Assembly (NCBI GenBank): GCA_028692535.1
Contig: JAQUXD010000003.1
Location: 1-43,639 of the forward strand
Direction of reading: 5' to 3'
DNA from: Eubacteriales bacterium
GTDB taxonomy: Bacteria; Bacillota; Clostridia; Peptostreptococcales; Anaerovoracaceae
Length of the DNA stretch: 43,639 nucleotides
Shown here in pieces: positions 1 to 8,528 of the stretch; position 1 is the first letter of the stretch; each line of letters begins with the position of its first letter. The translations under genes were made by a program, and so were the position numbers. Under the pieces are notes generated by a model. It worked only from the letters and a program-made list of their open reading frames with translations, was not told where the DNA came from and ran no database searches.

Positions 1-925
1 CTCTTGAAAGCGTAAACAGTATGCACAGGCATGCCGCGCCGACCGCGAAGAATGAAGCGATCTTCCACTTTGTCGCCTTGCAGTAATACATCATGGCTGC
101 CAGCATGGGCGCCGCCATGACGATCAAAGAACCGAAGACATTCGGACTTCCCGTCAAAGAAAACACCCTCGTTCGGACACCCATTTCCGTCTGACTCACC
201 CAGCTTGCCGGGATCTCAACACCCACAATGTACTGATAGATCCCGTGAAAGCTCAAGAGTAGAACGGTCATGGCAAAAGCGCCGTAGAGCGCCGCTGCGT
301 CCTTCCGATCCTCCAACAGGCGCAGGATCAGAAAAAACCAAACCATGTACTGCACCTGCGCGCGATATCCCGCAAGTGCCACCGCAGGAAACGGTCGATT
401 CAGCATCATCAGGAGAAGCCCGATCGCCATGAACAACAAAATGGAAGCTTCCAGCATATTCCCCCGGGCAAAGCTGTTGTTCCCGACGCGCATCCCACGC
501 CGCAGAACCAAAAGAACCCCTGCAGCGATGAACAATTCTTCCCATATTGAAGCGACCGCTGTCAGACCCAGTACATCTCGCAGCGCATACTCAATGGGCA
601 GGTAAAGCGCAAACAGCATCAGAAACCAACGATGAAAGGGAATCCTGCAAATTTGTGAAACGATCAGACTGTTCCGAGCGACGTTGTTAGGCAGTCGACC
701 GGAAGCGGTGATGAGCCGTGCTGAGATGCTGGTCTCCCAAAATTCGCCCAACGTCCACAGCAACTGCTGAATTTTTTTCAGCACACGCTGATAGCCGGAT
801 CGATCCGCAGGGTCTTCCGCTTCGCAAAAGGCCTCCCAGATACGCTTGGTTCCGGAGTGAAGATATCCCAACTCCATCGCAGACGGAAATCGGTTTAAAA
901 TACTGTTTTCGATCATTGCTTTCAT
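1..925 (-). CDS. O-antigen ligase/polymerase-like membrane protein (partial, runs off left edge)
   Basis: The frame stays open from an ATG at 925 to base 1, so the N-terminal 308 residues are visible and the C-terminus is missing. The first 100 or so residues are soluble and contain no motif I recognise. Several hydrophobic membrane segments follow. The stretch SLTGSPNVFGSLIVMAAPML near the edge resembles the conserved G-S-x-N-x-(F/L)-G-x-x-L signature of the O-antigen ligase / Wzy polymerase family, whose members transfer or polymerise lipid-linked glycans on the outer face of the membrane. The start is supported by AGAGGG about 7 nt upstream. It begins 12 bases after the stop of the DUF4330 gene, so it is the last visible gene of the cell-surface operon. 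The family call is likely; the substrate, perhaps the secondary wall polymer, is inferred from its neighbours. Confidence 0.72.
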   Translation of the reverse strand, partial: MKAMIENSILNRFPSAMELGYLHSGTKRIWEAFCEAEDPADRSGYQRVLKKIQQLLWTLGEFWETSISARLITASGRLPNNVARNSLIVSQICRIPFHRWFLMLFALYLPIEYALRDVLGLTAVASIWEELFIAAGVLLVLRRGMRVGNNSFARGNMLEASILLFMAIGLLLMMLNRPFPAVALAGYRAQVQYMVWFFLILRLLEDRKDAAALYGAFAMTVLLLSFHGIYQYIVGVEIPASWVSQTEMGVRTRVFSLTGSPNVFGSLIVMAAPMLAAMMYYCKATKWKIASFFAVGAACLCILFTLSR

Positions 926-937
926 CAGAACGCCCTC

Positions 938-1474
938 TTACATGATATCGCTCATGCCCTCAGGCGGATTGTATTCGCCCATTTCAACATAGCGGATCGT
1001 GCCGATGGATTCGAAGGTCTGGGTTTTGACGATGTAAGTCCTTCCGGCCCGAAGCTCCTGACTGCCGATCTTAGGGCTGGCCGTACCCTTCGGGACAGTG
1101 GCCCGAATCAGAACAACGATGGTCTTTTTCGTGGGGTCTTTGGCATCTACGATACGACCGTCTGCTGTGATTGCCTGCATCCAGTAATCTTCCAGCCACA
1201 GGTCTTCCACCGTGCCTTCTAAGTATTCGTTCCCGGAAACCAGCCTTTCTCCGGCCAGATCCTGACGGATCGCTTCCTCAAAGATCCTGGGCGCAGCTCC
1301 GATGATAGCGACTTCAGCATAGCAGTCCACCTTTTCGGATACAACATCCGTCACCTTAGCGCCAAGCAGCTGGACGGCAATGGCTCCGATCACGGCGATC
1401 ACAGCGATCACGGCAATCAGATCCACTACGTTGATCAACCCCAGCAGCTTCCCTTTTTCATCGATTAATTTCAT
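938..1474 (-). CDS. DUF4330 domain membrane-anchored protein
   Basis: This 178-residue protein opens with MKLIDEKGKLLGLINVVDL followed by one hydrophobic segment (about residues 14-40, rich in I, A and V). The remainder is a soluble domain, probably extracytoplasmic. The start 'M-K-(L/I)-I-D-x-x-G-(K/R)-L-(F/L)-G-x-I-N-x-(I/V)-D' is the hallmark of DUF4330 proteins. These are found in Clostridia and cyanobacteria and have no established function. It lies between a TuaH-like glycosyltransferase (18-nt gap) and an O-antigen-ligase-like protein (12-nt gap), all on one strand. This suggests an accessory role in making or exporting a surface polysaccharide. That role is inferred from context only. 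Confidence 0.75.
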   Translation of the reverse strand: MKLIDEKGKLLGLINVVDLIAVIAVIAVIGAIAVQLLGAKVTDVVSEKVDCYAEVAIIGAAPRIFEEAIRQDLAGERLVSGNEYLEGTVEDLWLEDYWMQAITADGRIVDAKDPTKKTIVVLIRATVPKGTASPKIGSQELRAGRTYIVKTQTFESIGTIRYVEMGEYNPPEGMSDIM

Positions 1475-1492
1475 GTTCCCCTCCGTTGATTA

Positions 1493-2656
1493 CTATTCAA
1501 TCCAACCTAATATACTGCGCATCGCCCGAAGTCGCTCCTCCCAGGAGCAGCTTCTGGCAAGACGCATGCGTTCCGCTCTTCTCGGGTCGTCCGGCGATTC
1601 ACCGGCAGCCTCTCTGCACTTTTCAATAAATTCTTCGGTATCCTCAGCCAGGTAGATGCAATCGGCATATGCTTTGACCTGCAGCGGGACCGGAGTACTC
1701 ACCACCGGCTTTCCCGTTGCCAGGTATTCGTAAAACTTCAAAGGACTGACATCCTTAGAAAGTTCATTGTGGGCAAAGACATTCATGCACACATGAAATG
1801 GCAGCATGATCCGGGGCAACTGATCCTGGGGCACGAGTCCTCGACATTCCACATTGGGATATTCCCTCAGCCAGGAAAGATCGACCCCCGGCAGAGATCT
1901 CCCCACCAGTACAACCTTACCGTCGGGAAACGCTCCGGAAACGGCCCGGATGCAGTCGTAATCGATACATTCCTGAAGCATCCCCACGAACCCGAAGGTC
2001 AACGGGCGCTCCGCCTGCGGTGTCCATTCCGCCACAGAAGAAAACAGTTCGTAGTCCACACCGTTTGGAATCAAATGCGTGTTGGGATTCAGGGCGGACA
2101 ACCGGTCGTATAGTCCCTGCGCGGTAGCAAACACCGTTCCGGCCTTTCGGGCCAGATCCTCTTCCATGCTGTCCACCACACGGGGATCGATCATTCCGGG
2201 ATAGGCCGAATGCCTGTCTACACAATCGTAAATCGTCCGTTTCCAAAGCGCTTCGGCATCCATCCCCAGCAAGCCGGCCAGAGGAGCGATTAAATCTGCT
2301 GTCGAGGGAGAATAGCACCAAAGGTAAAAATCGTGACCGAAATTATTTTCTTTCAGCAAGCCCTTCAGATACACCGCCAGTTTTTTCTGATTGTAGCGGT
2401 TCAGCCCCCGCAGTTTGTTATAAAACGGAAGCACCGGCGGCGAAGCGTAGACCTTCAAGTGGTTCCTTTTGAGCACGCCGCCCTGCAGATAAGCGTGCAA
2501 TCGGTCACGCGCGTGGGGATCCTTGAGCGGAGCGATGAGCGTGACCGGCGGGTCCACGTACAGGACCTGCGCATCTGTCATCCGGTTCATGACATTCTGT
2601 TTTCGGGTGGGGATCGGATCGTAATTGGAAGTGGAGAGGCACAGGATCTTTCTCAT
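1493..2656 (-). CDS. TuaH-like glycosyltransferase
   Basis: This 387-residue cytoplasmic protein opens with MRKILCLSTSNYDPIPTRKQ and reads like the TuaH group of family-4 type glycosyltransferases, named after the B. subtilis teichuronic acid gene. The N-terminal half is the acceptor-side Rossmann domain. The C-terminal half carries the nucleotide-sugar side: FGFVGMLQECIDYD near residue 245, then a conserved SPLKFYEYLATGKPVVSTPV segment near residue 320 that corresponds to the E-x7-E region of GT4 enzymes. It overlaps the end of the GT4-CsaB gene by 4 nt (ATGA) and precedes DUF4330 by 18 nt. This indicates translational coupling within a wall-polysaccharide operon. The sugar donor cannot be read from the sequence. 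Confidence 0.82.
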   Translation of the reverse strand: MRKILCLSTSNYDPIPTRKQNVMNRMTDAQVLYVDPPVTLIAPLKDPHARDRLHAYLQGGVLKRNHLKVYASPPVLPFYNKLRGLNRYNQKKLAVYLKGLLKENNFGHDFYLWCYSPSTADLIAPLAGLLGMDAEALWKRTIYDCVDRHSAYPGMIDPRVVDSMEEDLARKAGTVFATAQGLYDRLSALNPNTHLIPNGVDYELFSSVAEWTPQAERPLTFGFVGMLQECIDYDCIRAVSGAFPDGKVVLVGRSLPGVDLSWLREYPNVECRGLVPQDQLPRIMLPFHVCMNVFAHNELSKDVSPLKFYEYLATGKPVVSTPVPLQVKAYADCIYLAEDTEEFIEKCREAAGESPDDPRRAERMRLARSCSWEERLRAMRSILGWIE

Positions 2657-4857
2657 GCGCGCCTCCTTTCCTGTGACAGCAGTTTTGCTGCCGCAAGCCC
2701 GTTGGATCGCTCCATCTCCTGCAGTCGTTTGCGCACAGCATCCCCCAACCGCTCATTTTCCTGTTCCATCATGGTGTCGATATGCCGGCAGAGCACCTCC
2801 GCCCGCAGACCTGTGAGCGAAACGCAGGCCGTCGATCCGATATCCTTGATAAAGCTATCCACTTTGACATCGTAGGAGATCCCCACCACCGGAGCGCCTC
2901 CTGCCGTGGCAAAAATCAGCGAGTGCAGCCTCATGCCCAGCACCAGCTTCATGGATCCCAACATTCCGATCAGATCCTCTACCGGATGTTGCTGCCGACA
3001 AACATAGTGGGGCGCTGACAGCATCAATGACACCTTCTCACCCACAGGCATATCCTTGGGCATCTCGATGGGCAGAAACACCGGTGTCAGACCGTAGGTG
3101 TCCCAGGCGTATTCTGCGGCTTTTGCCACTTCATCCGGTCGGGTAAACGTCTCCCATGCCCGCAGGCAAAAACCGATTTTGGGAATATCGGAAGGGATCC
3201 CTTCTCGTTCAAACGCTCTGCGCACACCCTCGGGACCGGCATGCTTCAGATTGACTGCGGGATCTGCGGCCAGAATGATTTCCGGTTTGATAACCCCCAT
3301 CTCCCGAAGGAGTTCCAAGGATACGCTGTCACGAAGGGTAATGATATCCGCGGTAGCATTCAGGACTCTCCCGGCAATCCGCCGGTTGCGCGGTCTGGAA
3401 ATGGGCCCGATCCCGCAGCCGTACATCACGATCCTGCAGCCGAAACGCCGGGCGGCCCACAGTGTAAACAGATAGAAATACAGCGAACGGCTGGAGGTGA
3501 CATCTTGGATCAGACTTCCTCCGCCGTTGACAAAAAGCCTTGCTTTTCGCAAGCTCTTTAAAAATGCTGGAACATTGAATATATAATAGCTTCCGACTCT
3601 TTCCTTCTGCCGGGTCTCGCCCGGATTCCGGGACATGACCTGAAATGGCATATCCTGATCGATCGCCCGCAGCTGGGTGAGAATGGCGCGCAGAATCGCT
3701 TCGTCGCCCGCATTCCCTCTTCCGTAGGCGCCGCAGAGGACCGCTCCGGTTCGTGTGCCGGCTGCCTTTCTTCGCAGGACCGTCTGGTAGATTTGCTGCT
3801 GATCCTGCTTCATCTTTTCCAGAGAAAACGCGTCGGAAGCCTTTTTGAAGAGATTATCCGCCAATTTTTCCCGGAGATCCGCGTCTTTGGCCAATTGCAA
3901 AATATATCCGGCAAAGGTTTCCACATCTCCCGGCTCAAAGAGGTAGCCGGTCACTTCGTGCTGGATCAAAGAAGGAATACCGCCTACGTTAGTGGCGATG
4001 GCAGGACAGTGTTGGTAAGCGCCCTCCAGCAGAGAGTACGGAAACGTCTCGGACAGAGACGCCAGCACATTGATATCGATTTCCGAAAAGTAGGTTTTGA
4101 TATCCTCGACCCAGCCTTCAAAGACTGTCACGTGATCGATGCCCAGTTGTCTGGTCATTTTCTTAAGAACGCTGGCATCCTCGCCTGTTCCCGCGATGGA
4201 CAGCCGAAGCCGGGGTTCCTTTTCGTAGGCCCGGGCAAAAGCCCGGATGACCGTGCCGATATCCTTGATCGGCGTCAGCCTGGCGGCGATCCCCACACGG
4301 ATCACATCCTCGGGTTGACGGGCGGGGCGGCCTTCCTTTTTTGCCAGGGAAAAATCCAGCCCGTTGTATACGGTAAAAATACTCTGCGGGTCGAAGCCCC
4401 GCTGGATCAGCAGCTCCTGCATGCGGTCGGCCACCGCCACGTAATAGTCCATCCTGCGAAGGGCGTATGCATTGATCAGGCCATAAGTATATTGCTTGAG
4501 CGGCATCCCCAGATAGTCCAATCGGGGGTCGGAATGGACGGTGGTCATGACAGGGACGCCCTTGAACTTCTTGACGAGAATACCCAGCATATTAGCCTTG
4601 GCTCCATGGCAGTGGATCACATCGGGCGCGAAGGCGTCCACCTGAGACAACGCCATTTTAAATGCATGGAACGTCCCCAGGCCGCTTTCCACCTCCAGGG
4701 TGTCGATCCCCATTTCCCGAGCCTCCTGGGATAAAACACCCCGACGGAAACTGATAAGCCGCAGCGTATTTTCTTCGGCGAGTTCCCTGGCCAGGGAAAG
4801 TATATGGGTTTTTCCACCCCCGATATCCCCTCCGGCGGCAAAGAGCATAATCCTCAT
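2653..4857 (-). CDS. csaB: Glycosyltransferase (GT4) fused to CsaB-type polysaccharide pyruvyl transferase
   Basis: Two complete enzymes are joined in one 734-residue frame. Residues 1 to about 365 form a GT4 glycosyltransferase, with a glycine-rich GGDIGGGKTH N-terminus, NGLDFS, GIAARLTPIKD and a SLLEGAYQHCPAIATNVGG donor-site segment. From about residue 371, GAYGRGNAGDEAIL starts a polysaccharide pyruvyl transferase domain of the CsaB type, continuing with VNGGGSLIQD, MYGCGIGPIS and GMRLHSLIFA near the end. CsaB puts ketal-pyruvate on the secondary cell-wall polymer, which is the ligand of SLH domains. The gene directly upstream (9-nt gap) encodes an SLH protein, which fits that role. CsaB proteins are usually about 350-400 residues long, so the fusion is notable. 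No stop or frame change interrupts the junction. Confidence 0.88.
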   Translation of the reverse strand: MRIMLFAAGGDIGGGKTHILSLARELAEENTLRLISFRRGVLSQEAREMGIDTLEVESGLGTFHAFKMALSQVDAFAPDVIHCHGAKANMLGILVKKFKGVPVMTTVHSDPRLDYLGMPLKQYTYGLINAYALRRMDYYVAVADRMQELLIQRGFDPQSIFTVYNGLDFSLAKKEGRPARQPEDVIRVGIAARLTPIKDIGTVIRAFARAYEKEPRLRLSIAGTGEDASVLKKMTRQLGIDHVTVFEGWVEDIKTYFSEIDINVLASLSETFPYSLLEGAYQHCPAIATNVGGIPSLIQHEVTGYLFEPGDVETFAGYILQLAKDADLREKLADNLFKKASDAFSLEKMKQDQQQIYQTVLRRKAAGTRTGAVLCGAYGRGNAGDEAILRAILTQLRAIDQDMPFQVMSRNPGETRQKERVGSYYIFNVPAFLKSLRKARLFVNGGGSLIQDVTSSRSLYFYLFTLWAARRFGCRIVMYGCGIGPISRPRNRRIAGRVLNATADIITLRDSVSLELLREMGVIKPEIILAADPAVNLKHAGPEGVRRAFEREGIPSDIPKIGFCLRAWETFTRPDEVAKAAEYAWDTYGLTPVFLPIEMPKDMPVGEKVSLMLSAPHYVCRQQHPVEDLIGMLGSMKLVLGMRLHSLIFATAGGAPVVGISYDVKVDSFIKDIGSTACVSLTGLRAEVLCRHIDTMMEQENERLGDAVRKRLQEMERSNGLAAAKLLSQERRRA

Positions 4858-4866
4858 AGTATTCCT

Positions 4867-7800
4867 TTAGTTCAGCTCGGATATGATTTTTGCGATTTGG
4901 GCACGGGTCACATTCCCGGCGGGATCCAGTTTCCCGTTGAAACCCGTAATGACGCCCTGCCCCACCAGCGTGCTGACATAAGGCAGCGCCCAGGACGCAA
5001 CGAGATGCGCATCTGTGAAGTTCATTTCCGCTCGGGCGTATCCTTTTTCCTGAATTCTCCCGATCACCGTCATCACTTCCTGTCTGGAAATGGGTCCTGC
5101 GGGATCGAAATTGACCTTGTTGCTGCCCGACACAGCCTTCCCGGCCATAAAGCCTTGCGCCAAAGCTGCCCGCACCGAATTTTGCGCCCAATCCTGGATC
5201 TGGGATGTGTCTGCAAACGTCAGCTTGGTATCCTTGTATTTCTCGGGGTCGATGCCAAGCCAGCGAACCATGACGGCTGCAAACTCCTGCCGTGTCATGG
5301 TCTTGTTCGGGTCATAGATCCGCTTTTCCCCCGAAAGCCGTCCGGTAATAATATTTTGCCTGTAGAGATACTCCGCAAAAGGCGTTGCCCAATGGGTCTC
5401 GGACATATCGTCAAACGCTTGCTCCAAGACGAAATCCTCATCGTCTGAAACCGTGGCAACGGCAAAACCGAGCCGTCCGATATTCCCGCTCTGATCCGTC
5501 GCCCGAATGAGCACCCGGTGTTCATAGCCGTCACCGTCTGGCAGGAGAACCGAGAGACTCTTGTTGCCTTCATTATAATCAAAGGCAATCGGATCTCCGT
5601 CGTAGGTGACCGTGATGTCGGACTTGGACAAACCGCTGTCCAGTTCATCCGCAACCGTTCCGACCAAAACAGAGGCTGCCACATCGGCACGAATCACCGG
5701 TGGTTTGTCGTCCAGATAGTAGCCGAATCCGGCCATCATCTGATCCATGTAGACCGTCCCGCTACCCTGTGTACTCGGGATTCCTCGGATCGAAAGCCCG
5801 TCCAGACTCGTCACACCTTTGGGAAGATGCACATATGCCAGTTTCCATCCCTGATGGTTCAATTCCGTCAGCGTGACGCTCTGACGCTCCTGGTCTGCTG
5901 TGACCGAAAGCTGCAAAACTTCGTTGGATCCGTTCCCGTAGACCCAGGCGCTGATCATCGTAGGATTTTTATCCGTAAACGATTGCGCCAACGGAAGCAT
6001 CAGCTCCTCCGGAACACCGATTGCGCCTTCCGTGGTGACCGCAGCGTTACGAAGGTCATATGCATAGGTCAGCTCCAGACTCTTTTTGCCATTGTGAACA
6101 TAAACCGGATTGGACTGGACAGCGGCGCGCAGACCTCCGTATGTCCCGGGCGTCAGCGAGAGCGCATCCTCATCCTCGAAATTTTCCAACGCTTTTCCCT
6201 CTGTGACCACCGTCACTTTTACGGAGTCACTCTTGCCGCCGGCAGTCGCCGTTACGATGCCGGTCCCCAGTTCCGTAGTCGTAGCCGTGAACAGGCCTTT
6301 TTCGTCAATCGCGCCGATGGTTCCTTCCACCGACCATGTGTAGGCGGATGGATCGGACACCAGCTTCAACATCCTATACGTTGCTTCCGCTGACAATTGA
6401 ACTGTTTCGCCTGCGGCAACGGACAGCAATTCAGGAACATCCGCGTCGGTATCCGGAACAACGAGGGAGACGCTGTCCGGAGAAGCGACCACAGAAACCG
6501 ATGCCGATCCGCCGGTCTTTCCGTAGCGCGCGCTTACACTTCCGGTAAGCGCCTGCGTGCCGGCGGTGAACACGCCCTGCTCTGATATCGTGCCCAGATT
6601 TTTTGAGCTGAGACTATAGGTAACACCTGATGCAGGCGCTTTCACATAGTAGTAGTTCGCATCGCTGGCGCGCAGCTCCAGTGCCATCTGTGAACCTGCC
6701 AGAATATGTGTATCATAGGGATACAAGTGTAAGTGACGAACCGAATCGGAGGGTGTTGCATTGTTTTGAAAAAGCAAATAATTGCCACATCGCCGCAGAG
6801 ATGTGCCCGAACTCTGATTCACCTGGGCCCGGTCCTCATAACCCGGGTAGGTGGCAAACAGCATCGTGGAATCTCCGCCGTCCAGATTCGCAGCGTCAAG
6901 GCATCCCAGCTCCTCCATTCTCGCAGCCAGTTCCGCAAAGGTCATGCCCATGGAATGATCGCTTTGACGGCCATCCACCGTATACAGCACGACCGATCCG
7001 TCTTCGCGGATCCCGATGGCTGTTCTGGGCGCACGCCCCGTGTCGGTGAAAGAAGCGATCTGCCCGTCGGTGATCAGCCGCTTTTCCACACCGACGGCCT
7101 GAACGACATCGTGCCACCGCGTATCCGTTAAGAAATCGATCACGATAGAATCGCCGATATTCATATTCTTCATTTGAGTCAGCGCCGACACATAGGGACA
7201 CTCGGCCGCGACGGAGAGCACCAGCTGGCCGTCCTGCAGTGCCAGCTTCTCTGTGCCGTCGAATGTGGCGGAAACCGTTCCCTGGAGCATTTCTCCCGGA
7301 GCCGCTTCCCCTGATTCCAGGTCGATGATCACATTTCGTGTCGGAAAAGCCGCTTCGTTGGTCGGCCCGAAATCCGACGAATAGAGGATCACACCGTTGC
7401 TCGGTGTAAGCGGCTTGTTGAATATCACATTGTTGAAAACGCCATCCGTATTCAGGTTCTTGATATTCACGGAAAGACCCATTCGACCGATCATCGCAGT
7501 TCCGTCTTCCATAAATCCGATGGTTTCAAAGGTACTGTGTTCACCCGTGCGAAGAATGCCGTCCTTGATCACAGCGCCCAGAGAAACACCGGTCGCCATG
7601 GTAAAATAGTCTCCGTTTGAAGCCCCAACGATCCTGCGGCCGGCCGCTTCTTCGATCTCATAGATCCGGGAAATACCCGCTGCGCCGTAGACATCATTTC
7701 CATACGAAACAAAGGGCGTGATATCATTTCCCGGTTCGTACACCATATAGTTTTCTGCGGTTTTAGCGGAATTGGCACTGTTGAAATAAATCCCCTGAAA

Positions 7801-7950
7801 CAGTGTCATCTGATCATTGATGACAAGGGTAGCGCTTCGCAGCTCGTTGAAACCCGATGCTCCGTAAATCGATGCCGGCAGGCCTGTAATCATCATGGCC
7901 ATCGCCAGCACAAGACTGATCCCCTTGTTCAATATTCTCTTTTCTCTCAT
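4867..7950 (-). CDS. Secreted phosphodiester glycosidase (NAGPA-like) with Ig-like domains and three SLH repeats
   Basis: This is a 1027-residue exported surface protein. A signal peptide covers about residues 1-31 (MREKR, hydrophobic core, likely cut after IYGA). Residues about 60-395 form a phosphodiester glycosidase / NAGPA (DUF2233) domain with GASNGDYF, TAIGIREDGSVVLYTVDGR and the diagnostic AANLDGGDSTMLF. Two Big-like Ig domains follow (about 405-490 and 505-590), then a jelly-roll-like region and another Ig-like domain. Three SLH repeats end the protein at about 848-911, 912-977 and 978-1027, with TRQE, SRQE and TRAQ in place of the usual TRAE. The SLH repeats should bind pyruvylated wall polymer made by the adjacent CsaB. 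The enzyme domain is expected to hydrolyse a sugar phosphodiester; its natural substrate is unknown. Confidence 0.9.
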   Translation of the reverse strand: MREKRILNKGISLVLAMAMMITGLPASIYGASGFNELRSATLVINDQMTLFQGIYFNSANSAKTAENYMVYEPGNDITPFVSYGNDVYGAAGISRIYEIEEAAGRRIVGASNGDYFTMATGVSLGAVIKDGILRTGEHSTFETIGFMEDGTAMIGRMGLSVNIKNLNTDGVFNNVIFNKPLTPSNGVILYSSDFGPTNEAAFPTRNVIIDLESGEAAPGEMLQGTVSATFDGTEKLALQDGQLVLSVAAECPYVSALTQMKNMNIGDSIVIDFLTDTRWHDVVQAVGVEKRLITDGQIASFTDTGRAPRTAIGIREDGSVVLYTVDGRQSDHSMGMTFAELAARMEELGCLDAANLDGGDSTMLFATYPGYEDRAQVNQSSGTSLRRCGNYLLFQNNATPSDSVRHLHLYPYDTHILAGSQMALELRASDANYYYVKAPASGVTYSLSSKNLGTISEQGVFTAGTQALTGSVSARYGKTGGSASVSVVASPDSVSLVVPDTDADVPELLSVAAGETVQLSAEATYRMLKLVSDPSAYTWSVEGTIGAIDEKGLFTATTTELGTGIVTATAGGKSDSVKVTVVTEGKALENFEDEDALSLTPGTYGGLRAAVQSNPVYVHNGKKSLELTYAYDLRNAAVTTEGAIGVPEELMLPLAQSFTDKNPTMISAWVYGNGSNEVLQLSVTADQERQSVTLTELNHQGWKLAYVHLPKGVTSLDGLSIRGIPSTQGSGTVYMDQMMAGFGYYLDDKPPVIRADVAASVLVGTVADELDSGLSKSDITVTYDGDPIAFDYNEGNKSLSVLLPDGDGYEHRVLIRATDQSGNIGRLGFAVATVSDDEDFVLEQAFDDMSETHWATPFAEYLYRQNIITGRLSGEKRIYDPNKTMTRQEFAAVMVRWLGIDPEKYKDTKLTFADTSQIQDWAQNSVRAALAQGFMAGKAVSGSNKVNFDPAGPISRQEVMTVIGRIQEKGYARAEMNFTDAHLVASWALPYVSTLVGQGVITGFNGKLDPAGNVTRAQIAKIISELN

Positions 7951-7970
7951 GAATCCCTTTCCCCCTGAAT

Positions 7971-7990
7971 GGCAGATTGGAATATCTGCC
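7971..7990 (-). other. Small hairpin in front of the SLH-protein gene
   Basis: GGCAGAT and ATCTGCC form a perfect 7-bp stem with a 6-nt loop in the 51-nt gap between the small secreted protein and the SLH glycosidase. No T-run follows, so it is not a terminator. It ends about 20 nt before the glycosidase start, whose ribosome site is GGGGGAAAGG. It could act as an intercistronic stability or processing element; this is inference. Confidence 0.4.
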
Positions 7991-8001
7991 GTACTTCTGC
8001 T

Positions 8002-8439
8002 TTACATTATCGTGTATGTGCCTTTGACCATCACCCAGCTTCGGGTTTCGCAGTACAGACCGCGCCCGTCATCCTTGGGCACCAGCAGCAAATGATTGAA
8101 TGAAACCGCATTCCCGGTCTTCAAGTCTTTGCCGGCTGTCAGGTCCGAGATTCCGTCGATCCCGTTGTCGATGGCCGTGGCTTTCCCTCCGCGCAGGATC
8201 AGTTCGGTGCCGGCTCCACCGATCAGCTTAACACCCGCGCTCACTTCCACTACCTGAAAACTCCCGGACTGCGGTGCGTCGGACAGGGAGGCAAACAGTT
8301 CGTCTACGTAGCTTTTGGTCACGACCGGATCTGCGGCAGTGCCTGCGCCGCTTTCAGCGCCGAAAACGCCGGTGCCGTGGAGCACCATACTCAGTGCGAC
8401 CAGAAGAATCAACGCCCCTGTACTTGCTTTTTTAACCAT
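8002..8439 (-). CDS. Small secreted protein of unknown function, first gene of the surface operon
   Basis: This is a 145-residue exported protein. The start is set at 8439 (MVKKASTG) because AAGGAG lies 6 nt upstream; upstream in-frame ATGs lack a ribosome site or fall on it. A signal peptide spans about residues 1-26 (cut near VFGAES). A conserved-looking body follows with KSYVDELF, VEVSAGVKLIGGAGTELILR, DNGIDGISDLTAGKDL and FNHLLLVPKDDGRGL. I have the impression of related small exported proteins in other Bacillota but know no named domain or function. There are no cysteine motifs or further membrane segments. It has its own consensus promoter and sits 51 nt upstream of the SLH phosphodiester glycosidase, so it is probably co-expressed with that surface system. 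Confidence 0.75.
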   Translation of the reverse strand: MVKKASTGALILLVALSMVLHGTGVFGAESGAGTAADPVVTKSYVDELFASLSDAPQSGSFQVVEVSAGVKLIGGAGTELILRGGKATAIDNGIDGISDLTAGKDLKTGNAVSFNHLLLVPKDDGRGLYCETRSWVMVKGTYTIM

Positions 8440-8492
8440 TTCCATCTCCTTCTTAATCTGCTGCCGCACACCATATTTTGTGTTGCCCTCAT

Positions 8493-8528
8493 GAAAAACG
8501 GGCATATATCGTTATTATATATGCCCGT
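8493..8528 (-). terminator. Intrinsic terminator of gdhA-nnrD, overlapping a promoter
   Basis: A perfect 12-bp inverted repeat (arms 8498-8509 and 8517-8528, ACGGGCATATAT with its complement) has a 7-nt loop. On the minus strand it is followed at once by TTTTT. It sits 34 nt after the nnrD stop, so a transcript coming from gdhA-nnrD would form the hairpin and end here. The same palindrome covers the -10 box and start region of the next promoter, so it could equally be an operator. Confidence 0.72.

Noticed and set aside
3793-4734. Plus-strand open frame opposite the GT4-CsaB gene
   Set aside because: Antisense shadow of a gene with clear motifs; no start signal.
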